DNA of 64,000 bases from NCBI GenBank assembly GCA_006969625.1, contig CP030885.1, forward strand, positions 2,057,430 to 2,121,429. Direction: 5' to 3'. The notes beneath the pieces were generated by a model. The model saw only the letters and a list, made by a program, of their open reading frames with translations, was not told the origin of the DNA and did no database searches. Below, one piece after another: positions 19,502-27,328 of this stretch. Position numbers and translations under genes: made by a program. Every line of letters begins with the position of its first letter. The stretch's first letter is position 1. This stretch comes from Rhodospirillaceae bacterium. GTDB taxonomy: Bacteria; Pseudomonadota; Alphaproteobacteria; Kiloniellales; DSM-21159.

Positions 19502-19885
19502 ATGTCGCTGGTCGATCGCCTCGACCATCTGGTGCTGACCGTGGAGGACATCGAGCGCACCTGCACCTTCTACGAACAGGCCCTCGGCCTGGCGCGCGAA
19601 AGCTTCGGCGAGGGGCGCACGGCGCTGCGCTTCGGGCAGCAAAAGATCAACCTGCACCCCAACCCCAGCCCGATCGACACCAAGGCCGGCAAGCCGACGC
19701 CCGGCTCGGCCGACATCTGCTTCATCGCCGCCGTGCCGATCGAGGAGGTGCAGCGCCGCCTGGAAAGCCTCGGCATTCCTTTGGTCGCCGGGCCGGTGCC
19801 GCGCGCCGGCGCCTGCGGCCCGCTGACCTCGCTCTACGTCCGCGATCCCGACGGCAACCTGGTGGAAATCGCCAGCTACGACTGA
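19502..19885 (+). CDS. VOC/glyoxalase-superfamily protein
   Basis: 127-aa protein with a single VOC domain: [24 protein letters not shown] at the start, [13 protein letters not shown] and [15 protein letters not shown] at the end. Metal ligands are plausibly the His of RLDHLV, and a Glu in VEIASY. A GGGGGAG site precedes the ATG. It follows the MFS gene by 11 bp. The product could be a dioxygenase, a glyoxalase or a resistance protein; this cannot be settled here. Its last ten bases overlap the end of the convergent yaiI-type gene. Confidence 0.85.
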   Translation: MSLVDRLDHLVLTVEDIERTCTFYEQALGLARESFGEGRTALRFGQQKINLHPNPSPIDTKAGKPTPGSADICFIAAVPIEEVQRRLESLGIPLVAGPVPRAGACGPLTSLYVRDPDGNLVEIASYD

Positions 19886-20358
19886 CCCCGGCCAGGGTTG
19901 GCCCGCCGGGCCCGGTGGACGGCCAGGTCGAGGGCCGAGAGGAAGGCGCTGCGGTCCTTCTTCGAGAAGGGCGGCGGGCCGCCGACCTGCTCGCCGCCGG
20001 CGCGCAGGTCGGCCATCAGGTTGCGGGTGGCCAGCGCCATGCCGACCGAGTTCTGCGAGAAGACTCGGCCGTTCGGCGCCAGCACGTAGGCGCCCGCCTT
20101 GACGCAGCGGCTGGCTAGCGGCACGTCGCTGGTCACCACGATGCTGCCGGGCCCGGCGCGTTCGGCGATCCAGTCGTCGGCCGCATCGAAGGCCGCCCCG
20201 ACCACGACGAGTCGAACCTGCGGCTGGTCGCGCGGCACGCTCATCACGTCGTTGGCGACAACGTACACCGGCAGCCCGTAGCGCTCAGCGACGCGGTAGA
20301 TCTCGGCCTTCACCGGGCAGGCGTCGGCATCGACGTAGACGGGGATCTCGGCGCTCAT
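19876..20358 (-). CDS. YaiI/YqxD family protein (DUF188)
   Basis: 160-aa protein of the UPF0178/DUF188 family, with a PIN-like fold. The hallmark [30 protein letters not shown] is split into its two conserved elements, followed by [33 protein letters not shown] and [14 protein letters not shown]. All are diagnostic. Function is unknown, though nuclease activity has been suggested from the fold. It ends convergently into the VOC gene with a ten-base overlap. Confidence 0.9.
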   Translation of the reverse strand: MSAEIPVYVDADACPVKAEIYRVAERYGLPVYVVANDVMSVPRDQPQVRLVVVGAAFDAADDWIAERAGPGSIVVTSDVPLASRCVKAGAYVLAPNGRVFSQNSVGMALATRNLMADLRAGGEQVGGPPPFSKKDRSAFLSALDLAVHRARRANPGRGQS

Positions 20359-20472
20359 CCTGCCGGCCAGGATAGCGCGCCTGCCTGCCAGCGCCATCCC
20401 GGTGTCGTCGCCAGGGGCGCAGAGGCGCCCGCGACGGGTTAGCTCTGGGCGGTAGAGCAGGGGAACCCGCCG

Positions 20473-21588
20473 ATGGCCGAATACCTCCTGATGCGCGCAC
20501 GGCGCATCCGCCGCACACCCTTTTCCGACCGCGTCGAGGCGGCCGGCGTGCAGGCCTACAGCGTCTACAACCACATGCTGCTGCCGGGCCGCTTCACCAC
20601 GGCCGAGGACGAGTACCGCCACCTGAAGACCCGCGTGCAGGTGTGGGACGTCGGCTGCGAGCGACAGATCGAGGTGCGCGGCCGCGACGCCGCCCGCCTG
20701 CTGCAGATGCTCACGCCGCGCGACCTGCGCCCGCTGATGGCCGGGCAGTGCGCCTACACGCCGATGGTCGACGAGACGGGCGGCATGCTGAATGACCCGG
20801 TCACGGTGAAGCTGGCCGAGGACCGCTTCTGGATCTCCATCGCCGACAGCGACCTGCTGCTTTGGGTCAAGGCGCTGGCCTACGGCTTCAGGCTGGAGGT
20901 CGACGTGACCGAGCCGGACGTCTGGCCGCTGGCCGTGCAGGGTCCAAAGGCCGACGACCTCGTGTCGCGGGTTTTCGGCGAGGCGGTGCGCGACATCCGC
21001 TTCTTCCGCTTCTACCGACTGCCGTTCCACGGCCACGACCTGGTGATCGCGCGCTCCGGCTATTCCAAGCAAGGCGGCTTCGAGATCTACCTGGACCGCG
21101 GGGAGTTGGCCGAGCCCTTGTGGGACGCGCTGATGGAGGCCGGGCAGGACCTGCAGGTGCGCCCCGGCTGCCCCAACCTGATCGAGCGGATCGAAGGGCG
21201 TCTGCTGTCCTACGGCAACGACATGACGCGCGAGAACACCCCGCACGAATGCGGCCTCGGGCGCTTCTGCAATACGCTCACGGCGATCGGCTGCGTCGGG
21301 CGCGACGCCCTGCTGAGGGTCGCGATGGACGGCCCGTTGCGGCAGATCCGCAGCCTCGCCATCGAGGGGGAGCCGGTGCCGGCCTGCGTCGGCCCCTGGC
21401 CGCTTCACGACCCGACCAGCGGCGAGCGGGTCGGGCAGGTCACCTCGGCCGTCTGGTCGCCGGATTTCCGGACCAACGTCGCCATCGGCATGGTCGATTT
21501 GCGCTACTGGAACGAGGGCACGCGTCTGCAACTCGAGGCACCCGACGGACCGCGCTGGGCCAACGTGCGGGAGGCGCCCTTCGCCTGA
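20473..21588 (+). CDS. dmdA: GcvT-family demethylase, DMSP demethylase (DmdA)-like
   Basis: 371-aa aminomethyltransferase-fold protein that would pass a methyl group to tetrahydrofolate. The sequence looks like DmdA rather than GcvT: the opening [39 protein letters not shown], and the long core [19 protein letters not shown], then [35 protein letters not shown] and [24 protein letters not shown] site supports the ATG at 20473. If real it converts dimethylsulfoniopropionate to methylmercaptopropionate. It is not in an operon with dmdB-D homologues; metY converges on it. Confidence 0.65.
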   Translation: MAEYLLMRARRIRRTPFSDRVEAAGVQAYSVYNHMLLPGRFTTAEDEYRHLKTRVQVWDVGCERQIEVRGRDAARLLQMLTPRDLRPLMAGQCAYTPMVDETGGMLNDPVTVKLAEDRFWISIADSDLLLWVKALAYGFRLEVDVTEPDVWPLAVQGPKADDLVSRVFGEAVRDIRFFRFYRLPFHGHDLVIARSGYSKQGGFEIYLDRGELAEPLWDALMEAGQDLQVRPGCPNLIERIEGRLLSYGNDMTRENTPHECGLGRFCNTLTAIGCVGRDALLRVAMDGPLRQIRSLAIEGEPVPACVGPWPLHDPTSGERVGQVTSAVWSPDFRTNVAIGMVDLRYWNEGTRLQLEAPDGPRWANVREAPFA

Positions 21589-21594
21589 CGGCCG

Positions 21595-22896
21595 CTACTC
21601 CGCCGCCATCCTGCGGGCGTGGCCCAGGGCCTGGTCGAGGTCGGCGAGGATGTCGTCCAAGGTCTCCAGCCCGATCGACAGGCGGATCACCTCCGGCCCG
21701 GCGCCGGCGGCGACCTGCTGCTCGGGCGTGAGCTGCCGGTGGGTGGTGGAAGCCGGGTGGATGACCAGCGAGCGGGTGTCGCCGATATTGGCCAAGTGGC
21801 TCAGCAGCTCGCAGTTCTCGACCATCGCGCGGCCGGCCTCGTAGCCGCCCTCGATGCCGAAGGTGAAGACGGCGCCGGCGCCCTTGGGCAGGTATTTCTC
21901 CGCGAGGGCCTTGTACTTGCTGGACTCCAGGCCGGCGTAGCTGACCCAGGCGACCTGCGGGTGCGCCTCCAGGAACTGCGCCACTGCCAAGGCATTGGCG
22001 CACTGGCGCTCCATGCGCACGGACAGGGTCTCGATGCCCAGCAGGGTCAGCCAGGCGTTCATCGGCGACTGGCTGGGGCCCAGATCGCGCAGGCTGACGG
22101 CGTGGGTGTACATGGTGAAGGCGAGGTCGCCGAAGGTCTCCCAGAAGGTCAGGCCGTGATAGGCCTCCTCCGGCCGGCTGAGGCTCGGGAACTTGTCGTT
22201 CCGACCCCAGTCGAAGGTGCCGCTGTCGACCACCGCGCCGCCCATCGCCGTGCCGTTGCCCGAGAGGAACTTGGTGGTCGAATGGATCACCAGGTCGGCG
22301 CCCCAGTCGATCGGCCTGATCAGGTAGGGGGTCGCCATGGTGTTGTCGACGACCAGGGGGATGCCGGCGGCCTCGGCGATCTCGGCCAGCACCTCCAGGT
22401 CGCTGACCACGCCGCCGGGGTTGGCCAGCGCCTCGCAGAAGAGCGCCTTGGTGCGCGGGCCCACGGCGGCCCGCACTGCCGCCGGGTCGTCGAAGTCGAC
22501 GAAATGGGCGTGCCAGTCGAACTTGCGGAAGGTCTTGGAGAGCTGAGTGATCGAACCGCCGTAGAGACGGGTCGAGGCGACGATCTCGTCGCCTGGCGCC
22601 ATCAGCGCGAAGAAGGCCAGCACCTGGGCCGCGTGGCCGGAGGCGCAGGCGGTGGTGCCGCGGCCGCCCTCCAATGCAGCGATCCGCTCCTCCAGCGCCG
22701 CCACCGTCGGGTTGGTCAGGCGCGAGTAGATGAAGCCGAAAGTCTGCAGGTTGAACAGGTCGGCCGCGTGATCGGCATCCTCGAAGACGTAGGAGGTGTT
22801 CTGGTAGATCGGCGTCTGCCGCGCGCCGGTGACCGGGTCCGGCGGCGTACCGGCGTGGAGCTGCAGGGTCTCGAAGCCGGGCTTGTCGATGCTCAT
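21595..22896 (-). CDS. metY: O-acetylhomoserine sulfhydrylase
   Basis: PLP enzyme making homocysteine (or methionine from methanethiol) from O-acetylhomoserine. The 433-aa product has FETLQLHAGTPPDPVTGARQTPIYQ, the tyrosine-containing GFIYSRLTNPT, a PLP-lysine region (IHSTTKFLSGNGTAMGG) and the C-terminal IRLSIGLETLDDILADLDQAL. The ATG at 22896 with AAGGA upstream is chosen over one seven codons earlier. It is 11 bp behind the CoA-binding gene in the same operon, an association common in alphaproteobacteria, and it converges on the dmdA-like gene. Confidence 0.94.
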   Translation of the reverse strand: MSIDKPGFETLQLHAGTPPDPVTGARQTPIYQNTSYVFEDADHAADLFNLQTFGFIYSRLTNPTVAALEERIAALEGGRGTTACASGHAAQVLAFFALMAPGDEIVASTRLYGGSITQLSKTFRKFDWHAHFVDFDDPAAVRAAVGPRTKALFCEALANPGGVVSDLEVLAEIAEAAGIPLVVDNTMATPYLIRPIDWGADLVIHSTTKFLSGNGTAMGGAVVDSGTFDWGRNDKFPSLSRPEEAYHGLTFWETFGDLAFTMYTHAVSLRDLGPSQSPMNAWLTLLGIETLSVRMERQCANALAVAQFLEAHPQVAWVSYAGLESSKYKALAEKYLPKGAGAVFTFGIEGGYEAGRAMVENCELLSHLANIGDTRSLVIHPASTTHRQLTPEQQVAAGAGPEVIRLSIGLETLDDILADLDQALGHARRMAAE

Positions 22897-22906
22897 CGGG
22901 AGTCCT

Positions 22907-23407
22907 TTACGAAGCACGCAGCTTGCGGCGCTTGGAGGTGACGATCCCGGAGTTGAAACCGCCCCACGACAGCTCCGCGTTCAGCCGGCCGAACTCGATC
23001 TTCGGACAGCGGTTCATCACTACCTGCAGGCCGGCTGCCTCGGCCCGGGCGGCCGCGGCGTCGTTGCGCACGCCGAGCTGCATCCAGAGGGTACGGATGC
23101 CCTTCGCGTCCTTCAGGCGGATCGCTTCTTCGGCCACTTCCCCGGCCGCCTCGGAGTTGCGGAACACGTCGACCATGTCGAAGGATTCGGGGATGTCGGC
23201 CAGGCTGGCATAGCAGGTTTCCCCGAGAATCTGCTTGCCGGCCTGCCCCGGATTGACAGGGATCACCCGGTAGCCCTTCGTCTGCAGGTATTTCATGGCG
23301 AAGTGGCTGGGCCGGTTCCAGTTGGCCGACGCGCCGACCATGGCGATGGTCCGCGTCTCGCGCAGGATCCGGCGGATGTAGCTGTTGGGGTAAGTGTCGT
23401 GGTTCAT
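22907..23407 (-). CDS. CoA-binding domain protein
   Basis: 166-aa protein with a single Rossmann CoA-binding domain: TIAMVGASANWNRPSHFAMKYLQTKGYRVIPVNPGQ split by its two elements, then DMVDVFRNSEAAGEVAEEAI, TLWMQLGVRN and VMNRCPKIEFGRL, which is the YccU-type family pattern. It is translationally close to metY (11 bp) and therefore probably co-expressed. The role is unknown; it may sense or bind acyl-CoA. The start is the only ATG that gives the full family N-terminus. Confidence 0.88.
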   Translation of the reverse strand: MNHDTYPNSYIRRILRETRTIAMVGASANWNRPSHFAMKYLQTKGYRVIPVNPGQAGKQILGETCYASLADIPESFDMVDVFRNSEAAGEVAEEAIRLKDAKGIRTLWMQLGVRNDAAAARAEAAGLQVVMNRCPKIEFGRLNAELSWGGFNSGIVTSKRRKLRAS

Positions 23408-23497
23408 CGCGGTCCGCGGAGCTCCGGAAGGGGGCCTGCAGGCTGTATAGCAGTCCCAGGGCACGGTCGGGTAGGGTGAGCGAGCCGAGGAAACGGC

Positions 23498-24520
23498 GTG
23501 AGCGATGTGAGCGATGCACGCGCGGCCCTGGAGGCCCTGTGGCCCGGACTGAGCGCCGGCCCGCACGAGACGGCGCGCGCGCACATGGTCTCGCGCGTCC
23601 CGCACGCAGAGGCAGGCGACAGCGCTGCCGTCGTCCTGGACGACCTGCGCGGCCGGCATTTCGACTGCGCCGAGGCGGTCTTCGTCACCGATCGCGACGG
23701 CCGCCTGCAGGGCCTGGTGCATATCAACGACCTGCTGTCCGCCACCCCCGACCAGGCGATGGCGGAGATCATGGAGCCGGAGCACGTCGCCGTGCATCCG
23801 GACGAGGACCAGGAGGCGGTGGCGCTGGCGGCGCTGCGGCTCGGCCTCGTCGCGGTGCCGGTGGTCGACGCGTCCGGCACCCTGATGGGGGCCGTCCCGC
23901 CACAGGCGCTCGCCCGTATCCTGCGCCGCGAGCACGACGAGGACCTGCAGCGCATCGCCGGCATCGCGCGCGACGGCGACACGATGGCGCGCGGCGCGCT
24001 GGAGGCGCCGCTGGGCGACCGCCTGCGCCGGCGGCTGCCCTGGCTGGTGATCGGCCTGCTCGCGTCCTCCTTCGCCACCCTGACGGTGGCCCAGTTCGAG
24101 GAGACCCTCGGCGCCAACGTCGCGGTCGCCTTCTTCGTGCCGGCCCTGGTCTACATCGCCGGCGCCATCGGCACCCAGGCGGTCTCGGTCGCGGTGCGCG
24201 GCCTGGGGGCCCGCCGCATGCCGATCGGCGCCTTGCTGTGGCGCGAGCTGGCGACCGGCGGGCTGATCGGCCTCGCCCTCGGGCTGATTTCGGTCCTGCC
24301 GATCTGGTGGATCTTCGGCGATGCGCTGCTCGCCCTGGCCGTTGCCCTGGCGGTGCTCGGCGCCGGGACCGTTTCGGCGGTGATCGGCCTGGCGCTGCCC
24401 TGGGCCTTCCAGAAGCTCGGCTTCGACCCGGCGCTCGGCAGCGGGCCGATCTGCACGATCCTGCAGGACGTGCTCAGCCTGCTGATCTACTTCCTCGTGG
24501 TCTCGGCGCTGCTGCTCTGA
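23498..24520 (+). CDS. MgtE-type magnesium transporter lacking the N-terminal superhelix
   Basis: 340-aa protein made of tandem CBS domains (about residues 35-155: FVTDRDGRLQGLVHINDLLSA, then MEPEHVAVHPDEDQE and PVVDASGTLMGAV) and five hydrophobic segments (about 180-340) of the MgtE/SLC41 type with the signature VYIAGAIGTQAVSVAVRGLG and a terminal SLLIYFL helix. Classical MgtE has a further N-terminal helical domain of about 130 residues, here absent. The start is a GTG (GAGGAAA upstream). It diverges from the CoA-binding gene across 90 bp. Confidence 0.78.
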   Translation: MSDVSDARAALEALWPGLSAGPHETARAHMVSRVPHAEAGDSAAVVLDDLRGRHFDCAEAVFVTDRDGRLQGLVHINDLLSATPDQAMAEIMEPEHVAVHPDEDQEAVALAALRLGLVAVPVVDASGTLMGAVPPQALARILRREHDEDLQRIAGIARDGDTMARGALEAPLGDRLRRRLPWLVIGLLASSFATLTVAQFEETLGANVAVAFFVPALVYIAGAIGTQAVSVAVRGLGARRMPIGALLWRELATGGLIGLALGLISVLPIWWIFGDALLALAVALAVLGAGTVSAVIGLALPWAFQKLGFDPALGSGPICTILQDVLSLLIYFLVVSALLL

Positions 24521-24526
24521 CCGCGC

Positions 24527-25573
24527 TCAGCGCACGCCGTAGGCCTCCAGCGCGCTCAGCATGCAGGCGTCGAAGTGGCCGCTGGCCTCGTAGTGGCTGA
24601 TCTCGAGCCGCTGCAGCTTGGGCGCCGGGCAGTCGACGTTGGAGGCAAGGAAGGCGACTTCCCAGTTCGCCCATTCGCGCCCGGACTCGAAGCGGTTGTC
24701 CAGCCAGGCGTCGACGCGGCCGAGCGGAGTCCCGCGGTCGGCGCGCTTGCGCTCCCACCAGATCCGCGCGTCGTCCGCGGCCCGCGCCTCGCCGTCGCGC
24801 TCCAGGCTGTCGCGCAGTCGCCGTTCCGACGCAGCGAGGCTGCCGCCGCTGTTCTCCTTGGCCGTCAGCAGCCAGCGCAGCGCCTCTTCGCGACCGCCGA
24901 CCAGGCCGGGATCCTCGGCCACGGCGCGCGCCAGCGGGAAGAGGGCGGTGGGGTCGCCCATGTCGCTGGCGCGAATCAGCCAGCGGATACCGCGCTCGGG
25001 ATCGGCCGACAGGCCGCGGCCCTCCAAGTAGCGTGCGCCGAGGTTGACGGCGGCCGAGCTGCGCCCGTCGCGCGCGGCCAGCTCGAGCCAGGCCACCCCT
25101 TCATCGGGCGCGGCCTGGTCCTCGGCGTAGACGCCGAATCGCACCGAGCCGAGCCATTCCATCGCCGCGGCCAAGCCCGCATCCGCGCCCTTCTCGGCAT
25201 AGTGCATGCGGGTGGCGAGGTCCTGCCCGCGCGAGACCATGGCTTCCAGCGCGCCGGGATGTCCGGCGTCGGCGGCGGCCCCGAGCCAGGCTTGAACCTG
25301 GTCGCGCGCCGCCTCGGCACTACCCTGGCCCAGCCGCCAGCCCTCCATCGCCAGAGTCTTATGCAGTTGTGCGTCGGTCGCGAGCAGATAGCGGGCGTCG
25401 GCGTCGCCGGCTTCGGCCAGCGGTAGAAGCAGCTCGGCGGCGGACTCCGCGTCGCCGGCGAGCAGCACGTCGATCGCGATCTGCAGGTCCTGGATCGGCA
25501 CCTGCTGCGCGCGGGCCGGCGCGAGTGGCAGGAGGCAGGCGAGAATCAGGGCGGGGAGGGCACGCAGCGTCAT
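24527..25573 (-). CDS. Secreted Sel1-repeat protein
   Basis: 348-aa protein with a signal peptide (hydrophobic residues about 5-18, cleavage after an AxA-type APARAQ near residue 22) followed by Sel1-like helical repeats, recognisable from ADARYL, AVNLGARYLEGRGLSADPERGIRWLIRAS split, and DPTALFPLARAVAED. Such proteins are usually periplasmic scaffolds. It converges on the MgtE-like gene, with only six bases between the stops. No partner is evident nearby. Confidence 0.75.
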   Translation of the reverse strand: MTLRALPALILACLLPLAPARAQQVPIQDLQIAIDVLLAGDAESAAELLLPLAEAGDADARYLLATDAQLHKTLAMEGWRLGQGSAEAARDQVQAWLGAAADAGHPGALEAMVSRGQDLATRMHYAEKGADAGLAAAMEWLGSVRFGVYAEDQAAPDEGVAWLELAARDGRSSAAVNLGARYLEGRGLSADPERGIRWLIRASDMGDPTALFPLARAVAEDPGLVGGREEALRWLLTAKENSGGSLAASERRLRDSLERDGEARAADDARIWWERKRADRGTPLGRVDAWLDNRFESGREWANWEVAFLASNVDCPAPKLQRLEISHYEASGHFDACMLSALEAYGVR

Positions 25574-25639
25574 GAACGGCCATGTAGACCCGACCGGCCC
25601 GCGTCGGCAACAGTCGGCAGGATCAGCGCCAGAGAGGTT

Positions 25640-26455
25640 TCAGCGCCCGGTCCAGACCGGCTTGCGCTTTTCGATGAAGGCGTCCAGGCCCTCGCCGGCG
25701 TCCTCGGCCATCATGTTGCAGGCCATCACCTCGGCGGCGTAGGTATAGGCGTTCTCCAGCGTCTTCTCGCGCTGGCGGTAGAACATCTCCTTGCCCATCC
25801 GCACGGCAACGGGCGATTTGGCGAGGATCTTGCCGGCCAGCTCGGCCACGGCGGCGTCCAGCTCGCCGGCCGGCACCACGCGGTTGACCAAGCCCAGCGT
25901 GTGCGCCTCGGCGGCCGAGACGAAATCCCCGGTCACCAGCATCTCGAAGGCGGGTTTGGTGGGCACGTTGCGGCTCAGCGCGACGGCGGGCGTCGAGCAG
26001 AACAGGCCGGCGTTGATGCCGCTGGTGGCGAAGCGCGCCTCCTCGGCGGCGACGGCGAGGTCGCAGGTGGCGACGAGCTGACAGCCGGCGGCGGTGGCGA
26101 TGCCGTGCACCTTGGCGATCACCGGCTGCGGCAGGCGGACGATGGCCAGCATCATCTCGCTGCAGGCGCCGAACAGGCGGCGATAGTAGTCCTGCTCCGG
26201 GTGGCTGCGCATCTGCTTGAGGTCGTGACCGGGGCAGAAGGCCTTGCCGGCGCCTTCGATCACCGCCACGTGCACGCTCTCGTCGCCGGCGATACGGCCC
26301 AGCTCCTCCGTCAAGGCCGCCAGAAGCTCCTCCGACAGGGCGTTGTAGGCCTGCGGGCGGTTCAGCGTCAGGGTGGCGACGCAGCCCTCGTCGCGGCGGA
26401 GCAACACCGGCGCTTCGGCCTGGGCAGCGGCGAGCTGCATGGCGTCCTCGGGCAT
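25640..26455 (-). CDS. Enoyl-CoA hydratase/isomerase (crotonase family)
   Basis: 271-aa crotonase-fold protein with LNRPQAYNALSEELLAAL, the oxyanion-hole segment GKAFCPGHDLKQM, and AKVHGIATAAGCQLVATCDLA. The TSGINAGLFCSTPAVALSRN segment and the C-terminal KEMFYRQREKTLENAYTYA resemble enoyl-CoA hydratase domain-containing protein 3-type members. It might join methylmercaptopropionate breakdown (DmdD belongs to this superfamily), but no sequence feature shows that. It lies alone on the minus strand, divergent from a thioesterase. Confidence 0.85.
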   Translation of the reverse strand: MPEDAMQLAAAQAEAPVLLRRDEGCVATLTLNRPQAYNALSEELLAALTEELGRIAGDESVHVAVIEGAGKAFCPGHDLKQMRSHPEQDYYRRLFGACSEMMLAIVRLPQPVIAKVHGIATAAGCQLVATCDLAVAAEEARFATSGINAGLFCSTPAVALSRNVPTKPAFEMLVTGDFVSAAEAHTLGLVNRVVPAGELDAAVAELAGKILAKSPVAVRMGKEMFYRQREKTLENAYTYAAEVMACNMMAEDAGEGLDAFIEKRKPVWTGR

Positions 26456-26575
26456 GGGATCTCTCCGGTCGGGCAGGTCAGAGATGCTCTATTGGGGAGA
26501 CTCTGGCCCTTCCGCCCCGCCCGGCGCAAGCGGTATGAGGGAAAGGCAGTCATATCTGGGGCGAAGAGGGGAACC

Positions 26576-27016
26576 ATGTCCGGCAGGCGCGAACCGCTGA
26601 TCGACCTGGAGCTGATCGCGCGGGAGCTCGACCCGCAGCTCCCGATCGTCGGGCAGCTCGGAATGCAGACGGTGGAGGTCGGTTGGGGTCGGTGCCTCGC
26701 GCGCCTGCCCGACCGCGTCGACCTGCTGCGGCCAGGCGGGACCATCAGCGGCCCGGCGATGATGGCGCTGGCCGACTACGCCATGTGGATCGCGGTGATG
26801 GCCGCGATCGGACGCGTCGAGATGGCGGTGACCACCAACCTCAACATCAACTTCCTGCGCAAACCGCAGCCGGGAGCGCTGCTCGGCGACTGCCGCCTGC
26901 TCAAGGTCGGCAAGCGGCTCGCCTACGGCGAGGTCTCGATCTACGGCGAAGGCGGCAATCCGACCGCCCCCGCCGCGCACGTCACCTCGACCTATTCGAT
27001 CCCGCCGCGCGAGTGA
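26576..27016 (+). CDS. PaaI-type thioesterase
   Basis: 146-aa hotdog-fold protein with the PaaI-like pattern GGTISGPAMMALADYAMWIAVMAAIG, TNLNINFLRKPQPGALLGDCRLLKVGKRLAYGEVSIYGEGG split in two, and HVTSTYSIPP. The Asn/Asp/Ser residues of the active site helix are conserved in position. A GAAGAGGGGAA site precedes the ATG. It is divergent from the crotonase gene across 120 bp, and both act on acyl-CoA. Confidence 0.82.
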   Translation: MSGRREPLIDLELIARELDPQLPIVGQLGMQTVEVGWGRCLARLPDRVDLLRPGGTISGPAMMALADYAMWIAVMAAIGRVEMAVTTNLNINFLRKPQPGALLGDCRLLKVGKRLAYGEVSIYGEGGNPTAPAAHVTSTYSIPPRE

Positions 27017-27028
27017 GCCGGCGGCCGC

Positions 27029-27271
27029 TCAGGCGAAGGCCTTGAAGGCGATGATGGTGAAGGTGTCCTTGATGCCTGGCAGGGTCTGGATTGACTCGTT
27101 AACGAAATGGCCGATGTCCAGGTCGCGCGGCAGGTAGCACTTGACCATCAGGTCGTACTGGCCAGAGGTTGAGTGCACCTCCGAGACCTGCTCGACGGTC
27201 TGCACGAGCGCGTCGGCCACCTGGTAGGCGCGGCCGAGCTCGCACTTGATCTGGATGAAGATCGTCTGCAT
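27029..27271 (-). CDS. Lrp/AsnC ligand-binding domain protein without DNA-binding domain
   Basis: 80-aa protein equal to the C-terminal RAM/AsnC ligand-binding domain of Lrp regulators: IFIQIKCELGRAYQVADALVQ, VSEVHSTSGQYDLMVKCYLP, and IQTLPGIKDTFTIIAFKAF. The helix-turn-helix is missing and no frameshift upstream suggests loss of one. Stand-alone domains of this kind are known in alphaproteobacteria. The ATG at 27271 is used because the seven-codon extension is not family-like. It may bind amino acids or pair with full Lrp proteins. Confidence 0.85.
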   Translation of the reverse strand: MQTIFIQIKCELGRAYQVADALVQTVEQVSEVHSTSGQYDLMVKCYLPRDLDIGHFVNESIQTLPGIKDTFTIIAFKAFA

Positions 27272-27328
27272 GGCGGCAAAGTTTACGGGCAAATCCGCCC
27301 GGCGTCAGCCGCTGCGGGGTGCCGGACG

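Noticed and set aside
22896..23497. SAM riboswitch before metY
   Set aside because: metY is preceded by the CoA-binding gene with only 11 bp between them, and the 90-bp divergent spacer upstream has no recognisable SAM aptamer.
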